Assembly: GCF_011378715.1 (NCBI RefSeq)
Contig: NZ_WTKU01000001.1
Coordinates: forward strand, 62,001 to 126,000
DNA length: 64,000 nucleotides
DNA from: Psychromonas sp. SA13A
Lineage (GTDB): Bacteria; Pseudomonadota; Gammaproteobacteria; Enterobacterales; Psychromonadaceae
Reading direction: 5' to 3'
The notes beneath the pieces are model-generated. The model was not told the origin of the DNA and did not search any database. It worked only from the letters and a program-made list of their open reading frames with translations. This document shows positions 7,908-15,505 of this stretch, piece after piece (the stretch's first letter is position 1; each line of letters begins with the position of its first letter). The position numbers were made by a program, and so were the translations under genes.

Positions 7908-8573
7908 CTAGCCAAGTTCGAGTATTAAATTTCGAATCTGATCAGCCAGCTCAGGTGATTTAATTAAAGCACCATGACAAGGCAGTAAAATTTTAGGCGG
8001 TGAAATTTCAATAAGTTGCATTACCGCGCTGGCAAAGACTTTTCGATCTTTAATACCAAAATTAGGAAATACTTTAACCATTTTTACAATGTCACATATT
8101 GGGCCTTCAGTATGTTTTTGGCCAGCAAAGGCATCCACAACATGCCAAATATAGCCAATCTGCGCTGACTCTATAAGCCAAACCTCACCATTTTTCAAAC
8201 CACTGGGTTCTTCCAAGGTAAGCCCGTCTGGTAGTGCACTGGCTAGCGATGATAATTCTTTGAACGTTAGTCCTGTCTTGCTAGTCAAGCGTGCATGAGC
8301 ACTCTCAGATGCCACCAGATGAGCTTTGGGGTAGGCTTTTGAGTACTCTACCAAACCAGCATTATGGTAGGTATTGGGGGCGAGTAGATACTTGACATCG
8401 CCTAATTCGATTAGGCTATTTTTAGCCTCTTCACTGAGGCCTGACACTGGACTATATAAACAAACGCCACCTATTCTCAGTTTAATAGCCGTGCATCTAA
8501 GGCTATTTTTGGTGGCGGTATATAATGTAGCAGAGCCATCGACTGCTTCAAACTTGGATAATTTAGCTGCCAT
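7908..8573 (-). CDS. DUF4336-like / metallo-beta-lactamase-fold protein
   Basis: A 221-residue protein starting at ATG 8573, which has AAGGAAG before it; the frame is open to a TTG at 8597. It resembles DUF4336, a branch of the metallo-beta-lactamase fold: LLAPNTYHNAGLVEYSKAYP (about residues 63-82) fits the region where these proteins carry metal ligands, and LPCHGALI near the C-terminus supplies a late histidine. The canonical HxHxDH motif is absent, as in DUF4336, so hydrolase activity is uncertain. It lies downstream of the dehalogenase at 8709 on the same strand, 135 bases away, and may be at the end of that operon. Confidence 0.6.
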   Translation of the reverse strand: MAAKLSKFEAVDGSATLYTATKNSLRCTAIKLRIGGVCLYSPVSGLSEEAKNSLIELGDVKYLLAPNTYHNAGLVEYSKAYPKAHLVASESAHARLTSKTGLTFKELSSLASALPDGLTLEEPSGLKNGEVWLIESAQIGYIWHVVDAFAGQKHTEGPICDIVKMVKVFPNFGIKDRKVFASAVMQLIEISPPKILLPCHGALIKSPELADQIRNLILELG

Positions 8574-8708
8574 CGGTACTTCCTTTGTCGTGGTCAAATT
8601 ATAGTGTCAAATTATAGCGGTCAAATAAATCTGCTCATGGTTCCGTAGTCTACCCAATATAACGCTTAAGCATTTTTTCTATTTGACCACTAGCCCTATA
8701 ATTAGTGT

Positions 8709-9608
8709 TTATTTAATAACTTTTTTATACCAATCGACAATACCTTCACCAATTTCGTGTGGATGTGACTCTTGTAGATAATGCTTTCCTTCACCTAAAT
8801 CTACTGCAGTAATATTTTTCCACGTTTCAGCGATATGCTCACCTAATTCTCGATTAATGATTAGTCCTGGCTCTGCATAAAATAACAACTTAGGCACATC
8901 TGAATTTTTGTGGTATTCATTATATGAATTAACAATGTCAGTGGTAAATTTTGGGACGCCATCAAAAGAAATTTGACCAGGCCACATAAGCAGTGGTTTA
9001 CGGCTCTTTTCTTCCAAATAAGGCGCTCGGTAATGGTCCATTTCTTCTTGAGTTAATTCTCTGCCCGCCATCATGGGTAGCATAGCCTCAATAAAGAAGT
9101 TGTTTTTAACAATCATTTCATGCCCTTCTGCAGGGTCACGAAATTTTTTAAATAATGTTTCTGTCTCTTTAGTCGTATTTTTCCAATAAGAAACTTGAGA
9201 CATAGCTTCAAAAAAAACAATCCCTTTTATATTTTCTCTATGCTGATTGGCATAGTTAAAACCTAAAGCAGAACCCCAATCTTGAATGACTATAATGATA
9301 TTTTTTAAGGCTAACTTTTCAATAAACGCATCTAAATAGGTAATATGGTCTTCAAATGTATAATCTATATCGGGCTTGTCAGACTTACCCATTCCAATAA
9401 GATCAGGAACAACCACACGACCTAAGGCACTTACATACGGAATGATGTTTCGCCATAAATAACTTGATGTAGGGTTTCCGTGTATGAGTAAAAAAGTATC
9501 TTTAGAATTTTTGTCTCCTTCATCTACATAATGCATTTTAGAATCTAATACTACTTGAAATTTAGATTCAAAAGGAAACGCTGCTGATATTGGTTTGTTG
9601 TTTGACAT
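8709..9608 (-). CDS. Haloalkane dehalogenase, DhaA/LinB type (subfamily II)
   Basis: A full-length 299-residue haloalkane dehalogenase. All five key residues of subfamily II are visible: nucleophile Asp110 with halide-binding Trp111 (VIQDWGSALGF), halide-binding Asn45 (IHGNPTSSYLWRN), acid Glu134 (FFEAM) and base His276 (GKHYLQE). The cap domain spans about residues 140-215. The reaction is hydrolysis of a terminal carbon-halogen bond in the cytoplasm, through a covalent alkyl-enzyme ester. It is the last dehydrogenase-cluster gene of a co-directional run from 13242 and follows the AlkD-like gene by only 20 bases, so the two are surely co-transcribed. Substrate range cannot be read from sequence. 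It is the best-preserved of the three dehalogenases here. Confidence 0.9.
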   Translation of the reverse strand: MSNNKPISAAFPFESKFQVVLDSKMHYVDEGDKNSKDTFLLIHGNPTSSYLWRNIIPYVSALGRVVVPDLIGMGKSDKPDIDYTFEDHITYLDAFIEKLALKNIIIVIQDWGSALGFNYANQHRENIKGIVFFEAMSQVSYWKNTTKETETLFKKFRDPAEGHEMIVKNNFFIEAMLPMMAGRELTQEEMDHYRAPYLEEKSRKPLLMWPGQISFDGVPKFTTDIVNSYNEYHKNSDVPKLLFYAEPGLIINRELGEHIAETWKNITAVDLGEGKHYLQESHPHEIGEGIVDWYKKVIK

Positions 9609-9628
9609 ATTTATTCCTTTTTAAATGT

Positions 9629-10327
9629 TTAAATTGAATTTTTGCGATTTAAAACTCTTGCTGCTTTTCTAATTTGCTTCAGTTTTTCTCGTTTTGTTTT
9701 ATCCCACTTTTCTGTACCCGCGCTATATCCGTAAGCACAAATTTTAGTTGCGTTTTCAAATAGAAATCCTTCCTGCTCTTTAGGGTATATATTTCCTATT
9801 TCTCTAAGTGTCCAACCCACTCCTTTTTCAACATAATAAGCGTGGTCAGAAATTAAAGGTACTACCAAATCTATAAGTACTTGAAAAGGTAAATAGTGTT
9901 TTCTATGAGCGCTGTAATAAAGTAAACCCACTATGCTTTGTCTTCTATGCCATGGGTTTGTAGACGTATTCCATTTTTTATACGTTGGCAAAATTAATGC
10001 TGCATCATATTCTACTAATTGAGCATATATTTTTGAAATGCCATCGCTTGTTTCCCATCGATTAATTTTGTCTTGCCATAATTTAATCGTTGGCCAAGCG
10101 GCCAGCATTTCATCTTTGTTTTTAATATGCTCCTCCAAGAAATACAAACAAAACATTTCTGCTCTATACACTTTTGTGTTCGTCCAGATATAACTCCATA
10201 TCGCTAGTTGTTTATCAAAAGGCAATTGCTTAAAAGAAAAACCTCCTTCAAAAGCTTTTCTTTGCAAAGGAACGGTTTCAACAGCTTTAGAAGTGATTGT
10301 TTCTATTTCTTGAAGGTAGTTTTGCAT
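9629..10327 (-). CDS. AlkD-like DNA alkylation repair protein
   Basis: A 232-residue all-helical protein resembling the AlkD family of DNA glycosylases, built from HEAT-like repeats that remove N3- and N7-alkylated purines. The family-typical repeats are seen in NPWHRRQSIVGLLYY (about residues 127-141) and the segment around HAYYVEKGVGWTLREIGNIYP; the Trp and Arg of the latter correspond to residues lining the DNA-binding cleft. A basic C-terminal tail follows. It lies in a run of genes for haloalkane metabolism and is 20 bases from the dehalogenase at 8709. Haloalkanes are DNA-alkylating agents, so repair of collateral damage is an attractive reading, but that link is inference. Confidence 0.75.
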   Translation of the reverse strand: MQNYLQEIETITSKAVETVPLQRKAFEGGFSFKQLPFDKQLAIWSYIWTNTKVYRAEMFCLYFLEEHIKNKDEMLAAWPTIKLWQDKINRWETSDGISKIYAQLVEYDAALILPTYKKWNTSTNPWHRRQSIVGLLYYSAHRKHYLPFQVLIDLVVPLISDHAYYVEKGVGWTLREIGNIYPKEQEGFLFENATKICAYGYSAGTEKWDKTKREKLKQIRKAARVLNRKNSI

Positions 10328-10406
10328 ATTATTTAAAACTCTAATATTAATAGCTTCTTTCGCTAATATATTATTTTATAGTGGTTAGCGAATCGTTGGT
10401 TATAAA

Positions 10407-11051
10407 TTAATTGCTAGCGGTTAATGCCGAGCTAATTACTTCATTACCATGATAAAGTTCAAATATCTGGTTACTGACTTCGTCACGATTAATGTAATAC
10501 TCTATTGATTTAGCGACATCTTCTCTGCTAATGAATAAATCATTCGTAGAAGTCGAACGCGTGGTTGTTATGAGCCCGTTGCCTTTATCATTAGTCAGGC
10601 TTCCCGGTCTAAGAATGGTGTAATTTAGGCCACTGGATAATAGGTACTGATCGGCAAAATACTTTGCCACCAAATAGGGTTTTATTTCTGATTCAAATTC
10701 GTCAGGGTCTTGTGCGCCTAAACCACTTACCATTACAAAATGTTGTATACCTTCCTTTAAAGAATAATCAACTGCTTTTTTTGCTGCCCATAAATCTATT
10801 AGAAGTGTTTTATCGTCGCCTGTATTACCGCCAGAACCTGCACTAAATACTACTTTATCGCAGTCCTTAAAAGCGTGTTCAAAATCAGTTTCAAGATCGC
10901 CAACAACAGCCTCTACACCCATATTTTCTAACTTCTCAGCTTGTTGTTTGCTACGAACCATTGCGACAACTGGGCGATCCTGATTGTGAAGCAACTCAAC
11001 CACTATTTTACCAATCTGGCCATTAGCGCCAATAATGAGTGTTTTTTTCAT
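10407..11051 (-). CDS. NAD(P)-binding atypical SDR / NmrA-like oxidoreductase
   Basis: A 214-residue Rossmann-fold protein. The dinucleotide-binding motif is GANGQIG at residues 8-14, followed by a second-strand MVRS that favours NADP. It belongs to the atypical short-chain dehydrogenases (NmrA/YwnB-like), with FVMVSGLGAQ at the usual catalytic-serine position, Tyr/Lys in YLVAKYFAD, and ILRPGSL downstream. It is in the dehalogenase operon, 80 bases after the classical SDR. Such proteins act as quinone or aldehyde reductases or redox sensors; the substrate here is unknown. Confidence 0.8.
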   Translation of the reverse strand: MKKTLIIGANGQIGKIVVELLHNQDRPVVAMVRSKQQAEKLENMGVEAVVGDLETDFEHAFKDCDKVVFSAGSGGNTGDDKTLLIDLWAAKKAVDYSLKEGIQHFVMVSGLGAQDPDEFESEIKPYLVAKYFADQYLLSSGLNYTILRPGSLTNDKGNGLITTTRSTSTNDLFISREDVAKSIEYYINRDEVSNQIFELYHGNEVISSALTASN

Positions 11052-11131
11052 TTTTTATACCTTTTAAAGCAACTGTTTCACGTTGACCTGCCAAACAAAA
11101 TACAAAAAAGGCAGGATCAACTCACATTAGA

Positions 11132-11872
11132 TTAGAAGTCTTGAATTGTTGGTCTGATAATAATTTCGTTAATATCGACATCATCTGGTTGTTCAATCGC
11201 ATAGGCGACAGCTTTAGCAATAGATAACGCTGGAATAGCGACTTTATAAATATCTTGAACAAATTGAGAGGTGGCTTCATCCGAACTACCGAATTTTAAT
11301 TCAGAATCAATTAAGCCAGGTGATAATAGCGTTGTACGTATATTGCCACCCACTTCCGCTCTCAATCCTTCTGTTATCGCTTTAACCGCAAATTTTGTAC
11401 CGCTATAGACAGCCGAACCCGGTGAAACTTTATGTGCAGCAACGGAAGCGAGATTAATAAAGTGACCACTATTTTGTTTGGTAAACACGGGAAGTGCAGC
11501 GGCGATACCGTAAAGTACCCCTTTGATATTAATGTCGACCATGCGATCCCATTCATCAACCTTAACCTCAGCCATCGGAGCAATTGACATCAAGCCGGCA
11601 TTATTGACCATGACATCTAAGCGTCCAAAAGTCTCAATCGCCTTGTCGACAAGCATTTTAACCTGATCGGATTTGGTGACATCCATCGTGACATATTCAG
11701 CTTCGCCACCCTCAGCACGAATATCATTTACGATAGCTGCTAGTTTTTCACTACGACGCGCACCCAATACGACTTTAGCACCTTTTTGAGCCAGAAAACG
11801 CGCAGTTGCTTCACCTAAACCACTGCTTGCACCCGTTATAACAATCACTTTATTTTCTATATTTGTATTCAT
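11132..11872 (-). CDS. Classical short-chain dehydrogenase/reductase
   Basis: A 246-residue classical SDR. The cofactor motif TGASSGLG (residues 14-21) is followed by ARRSEKL, whose arginines suggest NADP. NNAG lies in the middle and the catalytic Ser...YxxxK is in NLASVAAH and VYSGTKFAV. It is 10 bases downstream of the DhlA-type dehalogenase gene on the same strand, so the two are co-transcribed. An alcohol made by dehalogenation would be a logical substrate, as alcohol dehydrogenases follow dehalogenases in known pathways, but closely related SDRs act on many ketones and alcohols. Confidence 0.88.
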   Translation of the reverse strand: MNTNIENKVIVITGASSGLGEATARFLAQKGAKVVLGARRSEKLAAIVNDIRAEGGEAEYVTMDVTKSDQVKMLVDKAIETFGRLDVMVNNAGLMSIAPMAEVKVDEWDRMVDINIKGVLYGIAAALPVFTKQNSGHFINLASVAAHKVSPGSAVYSGTKFAVKAITEGLRAEVGGNIRTTLLSPGLIDSELKFGSSDEATSQFVQDIYKVAIPALSIAKAVAYAIEQPDDVDINEIIIRPTIQDF

Positions 11873-11882
11873 TGGATATAGC

Positions 11883-12794
11883 CTATTTATTATTCATTTC
11901 TAAGTGAACAAGCGCTTTTTCTGCAATTTCAACACCGTATTCTTGAACAAAGTGTCCTGCTTCTGCAATTTTTAAGGGCTCAGGGCAGCCTTTAATAAAG
12001 CTTCTTAAGTACTCCATTGGGCCTTCGCCTAAAGCTGTATCTTTCATGCCTATCGCCATGAAACTTTGACCGTTCCAGTCTTTTGACCAAAACTCTCTTG
12101 CGCGTTTTCCGTGCTCAACACCATCCATCGTTGGCTCGACAGGCACCATGGCGGGAAAGCGTCTTACGCCTGCTTTATAGCTGTTGTCTGGAAATGGCGC
12201 ATCGTAAGCTATAACATCCATCACAGATACGGCTGGCCCTGCGTCACAGGCAAATAAACCACCGACTGGTATTTCAGGGGCATTTGCGCAGAAATCTCGC
12301 CACTGATAAAACCCTTCAGGGGCGGTTTCACCCACCGATATTGCCGTGTTCATAACAATCAAATTTTTGAATCGATCTTGCATATCCATTGGGATTGTTA
12401 ACCCTAGAATTCCGCCCCAGTCTTGACAGACCAACGTAATATTTTTCAGATCAAGGCGTTCAATTAATCGCATTAAACTATCACGGTGAAAATCAAAGGT
12501 ATAAACCGATTCATCAACGGGTTTATCTGAACGACCAAAGCCAAACAAATCAGGCGCAACAACACGATGACCAGCGCCCGTAAATATAGGAAGCATTTTT
12601 CTATATAAGTAGCTCCATGAAGGCTCACCGTGTAAACATAAAAAAGTGTTTTCAGATGAGGAATCACCCTCGTCGATGTAGGCCATGCGTAAAGACTCAA
12701 AACCAGCTAAATCATCAATGTAGTTAGGTTGGTAAGGAAAGGCCGGTAATACAGAGAATCTTTCTTCTGGTGTTCTTAATGCTTTAATCGTCAT
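11883..12794 (-). CDS. Haloalkane dehalogenase, DhlA type (subfamily I)
   Basis: A 303-residue enzyme closely resembling Xanthobacter DhlA. The nucleophile is Asp125 with halide-binding Trp126 (VCQDWGGILGL), Glu57 lies in LHGEPSWSYLYRK, the acid is Asp252 in GMKDTALG and the base His281 in AGHFVQEYG. A tryptophan in the cap segment EGFYQWRDF fits the second halide-binding Trp of DhlA. Positions differ from DhlA by one at the nucleophile, so the N-terminus is complete. A GGAG site precedes the ATG. It is the second gene of the TetR-associated run, 67 bases after the membrane protein and 10 bases before the SDR. Activity on short dihaloalkanes would be expected by family; not provable here. Confidence 0.9.
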   Translation of the reverse strand: MTIKALRTPEERFSVLPAFPYQPNYIDDLAGFESLRMAYIDEGDSSSENTFLCLHGEPSWSYLYRKMLPIFTGAGHRVVAPDLFGFGRSDKPVDESVYTFDFHRDSLMRLIERLDLKNITLVCQDWGGILGLTIPMDMQDRFKNLIVMNTAISVGETAPEGFYQWRDFCANAPEIPVGGLFACDAGPAVSVMDVIAYDAPFPDNSYKAGVRRFPAMVPVEPTMDGVEHGKRAREFWSKDWNGQSFMAIGMKDTALGEGPMEYLRSFIKGCPEPLKIAEAGHFVQEYGVEIAEKALVHLEMNNK

Positions 12795-12861
12795 AATATT
12801 TCTCCTGAAAAGTAGTTTATTTAAGTTAATGTTATCAATGCTAAAATTATTAATTTATAAG

Positions 12862-13242
12862 TTACTGAGTTTTGCCTAAAAATAGGGATTTAAAGGGCTG
12901 CTCGGATGCTCGCATACTGCCAATGATGTAAACAAAGGCGGTAATAAGATCCATGACAGAAATATAGACAAAGATCTTTGGTACCAAGCCTAATGAAGCG
13001 GCATATGTAACAATGATAAAGCCGACCATTCTTACCAATCCGTTCCAAACAATAAGAGGGGCACGGGTTTTAATGTCTGAAGTAGCCCAAAGTAACGCAG
13101 CGCCCATAAGCATAAAAGATACGCCCAATACCACCGTGATAATTAACGTGTCTGCTTGAGGTGCCATCAGCGCTGAAATAATCATGCCTAGTGCGATTGG
13201 AAAGTTGAATAGAGCAGTAATTTGTACGAATTTTTTAAACAT
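12862..13242 (-). CDS. Small four-helix membrane protein, function unknown
   Basis: A 126-residue inner-membrane protein beginning at ATG 13242 (MFKKFVQITALF); the frame is open further back but the extension would run through the operator region. Four hydrophobic segments are visible at about residues 8-28, 36-56, 66-88 and 92-112. I do not recognise the family. It is the first gene of the dehalogenase run, directly downstream of the operators, so it is the gene most directly regulated by the divergent TetR protein. A transport or stress role is possible; there is no motif to say. Confidence 0.65.
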   Translation of the reverse strand: MFKKFVQITALFNFPIALGMIISALMAPQADTLIITVVLGVSFMLMGAALLWATSDIKTRAPLIVWNGLVRMVGFIIVTYAASLGLVPKIFVYISVMDLITAFVYIIGSMRASEQPFKSLFLGKTQ

Positions 13243-13267
13243 TTTTAGTTCACTTATTTTATACTTA

Positions 13268-13283
13268 TGAAGCGATCGCTTCA
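13268..13283. promoter_or_regulatory. TetR-type operator 1
   Basis: TGAAGCGATCGCTTCA, a perfect 16-bp palindrome, placed just after the inferred transcription start of the dehalogenase run. It shares its arms with two further sites at 13299 and 13342. Confidence 0.75.
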
Positions 13284-13294
13284 GAATTGAGTTA

Positions 13295-13323
13295 ATTGTG
13301 AAGCGATCACTTTGTAATGTCAA
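13295..13323 (-). promoter_or_regulatory. Promoter of the dehalogenase operon
   Basis: On the minus strand TTGACA (13323-13318), a 17-base spacer and CACAAT (13300-13295) form a good sigma-70 promoter pointing to the membrane protein at 13242. Operator 2 fills its spacer and operator 1 follows its start. Confidence 0.6.
13299..13314. promoter_or_regulatory. TetR-type operator 2
   Basis: TGAAGCGATCACTTTG keeps the left arm of operator 1 exactly and most of the right. It overlaps the spacer of the minus-strand promoter, where binding would block RNA polymerase. Confidence 0.65.
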
Positions 13324-13332
13324 TAGGGCGAA

Positions 13333-13361
13333 TTGACATTTTGAAGTGACTGCTTCAAAAT
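13333..13361 (+). promoter_or_regulatory. Promoter of the tetR gene
   Basis: TTGACA (13333-13338), 17 bases, then CAAAAT (13356-13361), pointing to the TetR gene at 13396. Operator 3 lies across its spacer and touches the -10, implying autorepression. Confidence 0.6.
13342..13357. promoter_or_regulatory. TetR-type operator 3
   Basis: TGAAGTGACTGCTTCA, the third copy of the palindrome, within the tetR promoter. The three copies share TGAAG-Y-GA on the left arm. Confidence 0.7.
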
Positions 13362-13395
13362 AGAGTTAATTAATATTATTTTTAAGGGCCACAGA

Positions 13396-13998
13396 GTGAA
13401 AGCAGGACGAAAAAGAGCGTTTGATAAAGAAGTCGTTTTAGATAAAGCGATGCGGTTATTTTGGGCCAATGGGTTCTCGGGTACTTCTGTTGCTAATCTT
13501 TCTTCTGAACTTGGCATTAATACGTCGAGTTTGTACGGAACGTTTGGCAATAAAGAACAGTTATTCAAAGACTCACTGGTTCATTATGTTAAGCAATACG
13601 TTGCAGCTAATTACAAACACCTAGTAGATCCATCAAATGCAACATTAAAAGAGCGATTACAAACTTGTTTCTATGGGCTTATTGAGCTGTTCACTAATAA
13701 TGAGACTCCCCGTGGATGCTTACTCGTAAAAAGTGTTAATGAATCAGACAGTGTTGCGTTTCCAGAAGACGTGGTTGTTTATATAGAAAAATCAGGAACA
13801 GAAACTCAGCAAATACTGACGGATTTATTCGCGTCTGGCATTACGAAGACTGATATGCCCAAAGGTCAAACAGCTGAAAAACTTGCTACGTATCTATTGT
13901 CAATTAGTTATGGCATTGCCGTTCAAGCAAAGGCTGGTAAATCGGAAGAAGAGTTAAAGTCAGTCCTTGATCATAGTTTGAATTCTATTTTTGCTTAA
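13396..13998 (+). CDS. TetR-family transcriptional regulator
   Basis: A 200-residue TetR repressor with a GTG start. The N-terminal helix-turn-helix spans about residues 10-57 (RLFWANGFSGTSVANLSSEL, then GINTSSLYGTFGNKEQLF). The C-terminal ligand-binding domain contains the ETPRGCLLVKS segment common in regulators of reactive-compound detoxification. It is divergent from the dehalogenase run and its start region carries three copies of one palindrome, so it very likely represses both itself and the run. In Rhodococcus the repressor of dhaA, DhaR, is also TetR-like, from memory; direct homology is not claimed. The inducer is unknown; a haloalkane or derived alcohol is plausible. Confidence 0.92.
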   Translation: MKAGRKRAFDKEVVLDKAMRLFWANGFSGTSVANLSSELGINTSSLYGTFGNKEQLFKDSLVHYVKQYVAANYKHLVDPSNATLKERLQTCFYGLIELFTNNETPRGCLLVKSVNESDSVAFPEDVVVYIEKSGTETQQILTDLFASGITKTDMPKGQTAEKLATYLLSISYGIAVQAKAGKSEEELKSVLDHSLNSIFA

Positions 13999-14057
13999 AG
14001 CTAGTTAAGTATCATGACTAACTACTGTAGGATATAAATTTTTAGTCTTAGTAAGTC

Positions 14058-14083
14058 GCTAAGGGGGCGAAAGCGATTTTGCT
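14058..14083. repeat. Imperfect direct repeat, right copy
   Basis: Partner of 7099-7123: GCT-NN-GGGGGCG-N-AAGC then GATTTTGCT, in the same orientation, 75 bases after the end of tetR. The pair encloses the recombinase and the whole TetR-controlled cluster. Confidence 0.3.
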
Positions 14084-14200
14084 AATGACACTCCTTATTG
14101 AAAGCGAACCTAGTTTTTAGAAGAAGTTTAAGCTAGCAAACTGAATAGTGATACAAGCATAAGTCAGTTGACATGCCCTTCTAATTCCAACCCCTACCAG

Positions 14201-14234
14201 TAAATTTAGACAAACCTTAGTTTGTCTAAATTTA
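14201..14234. repeat. Perfect 15-bp stem hairpin, 4-base loop
   Basis: TAAATTTAGACAAAC (14201-14215) and its exact reverse complement (14220-14234) flank the loop CTTA. It lies 36 bases from the end of the BaiN-like gene on the minus strand. Without a T tract it is not a classical terminator, though it may stall transcripts. Confidence 0.6.
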
Positions 14235-14269
14235 ATTACCTTTGTCTATAATTTAAATACCCTACCACA

Positions 14270-15505
14270 CTACACATCTTGTCCTGCTGCCCAGCCGCAG
14301 CTCCAACACCATGCAAAATTAAACCCCCCGAGCCAACCGGTCACGTCCATTGCTTCACCCACAAAATATAAGCCTTTAACGGATTTACATTCCATGGTTT
14401 TAGAGGAGATCACATCGGTATCAACACCACCTAGTGTCACTTCTGCCGTCCTATACCCCTCGGTGCCATTAATTAACGGTTGCCATTGATGAAATAATGC
14501 CACAATTTGTTGTAGCTCTTTTTCATTGAACTGTTTTAACGGACGACTTTCAATTTCAGCCAAGCCTAGCAAACACTCTACCACTCGTTTAGGTAGGTGT
14601 TGAGACAGCAATGTTTTAAGCGCTAGTTCAGGGCGATCTTGTTGTGTCTGTGTCAATAAGCTTTGCAGATCTTGACTGGGTAATAGATCTATCAAGATGG
14701 TATCACCAGCCTGCCAGTAGTTTGATATTTGTAAAATAACCGGTCCGCTCAAGCCTCGATGAGTAAATAACAAAGCCTCACTAAAGCTCATGGGCGTTTC
14801 TTTTTTAGCATGCCCTTTTTTATCTGACTCTTTACCTGCCACGTCTTTTTTAATGGCAGTAGCGGTAGCGGGAAAACTAATCCCAGATAATTCAATGAGT
14901 TTATCTTTGAGTACCGGTTGTAATGTAAAAGGCACTAAGCCTGCACGGGTTGGTTTAACGGGTAAGTTATATTTTTCAGCTAATTGATAAGCAAAAGGTG
15001 TAGCACCTAATTTAGGCAGAGATAAACCGCCCGTCGCAACCACTAATGACTGACATTTAAAATCACCTTGGTTGGTTTGTACGGCAAAGTCGTTGTCTGC
15101 TATTTTCTGGTGGTCGATGACTTCACATTGCGTTTTAATGGTAACACCTGCCGCTTGTGCTTCATCTAACAGCATTTTTACTATTTGCTTTGCGCTATCA
15201 TCACAGAATAGTTGCCCGTGGTCTCGCTCATGCCAACTGATATTGTGTTTGTCCACCAGCGCAATAAAGTCCCACTGTGTGTATCGGCTTAATGCTGATT
15301 TTACAAAGTGTGGATTACTACATAGGAAGTTGCTCGGCTCTACGTATAAGTTGGTAAAGTTACAACGCCCGCCACCACTCATTATTATTTTTTGGCCAAT
15401 ACGTTTTGCGTGTTCAATGAGTAAGACTTTACGGCCACGTTTGCCCGCTTCAATTGCACACATCAAACCTGACGCACCTGCGCCAATAATAATTACATCA
15501 AACAT
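14270..15505 (-). CDS. BaiN/YhiN-family FAD-dependent oxidoreductase
   Basis: A 411-residue flavoprotein of the HI0933/BaiN family (E. coli YhiN). The N-terminal FAD-binding motif is IIGAGASGLMCAIEAGKRG (residues 6-24), followed by LLIEHAKRIGQKIIMSGGGR, and the second FAD contact is GLYFVGEAMDVTGWLGGFN near the C-terminus. Family members may be NAD(P)/FAD-dependent reductases of uncertain substrate. A lysine-rich insertion near residues 228-245 is unusual for the family. It stands alone and borders the accessory block at its right end. Confidence 0.88.
   Translation of the reverse strand: MFDVIIIGAGASGLMCAIEAGKRGRKVLLIEHAKRIGQKIIMSGGGRCNFTNLYVEPSNFLCSNPHFVKSALSRYTQWDFIALVDKHNISWHERDHGQLFCDDSAKQIVKMLLDEAQAAGVTIKTQCEVIDHQKIADNDFAVQTNQGDFKCQSLVVATGGLSLPKLGATPFAYQLAEKYNLPVKPTRAGLVPFTLQPVLKDKLIELSGISFPATATAIKKDVAGKESDKKGHAKKETPMSFSEALLFTHRGLSGPVILQISNYWQAGDTILIDLLPSQDLQSLLTQTQQDRPELALKTLLSQHLPKRVVECLLGLAEIESRPLKQFNEKELQQIVALFHQWQPLINGTEGYRTAEVTLGGVDTDVISSKTMECKSVKGLYFVGEAMDVTGWLGGFNFAWCWSCGWAAGQDV

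Noticed and set aside
14201-14234. Right-hand partner of the hairpin at 4004 as terminal repeats of one element
   Set aside because: The two stems have unrelated sequences.
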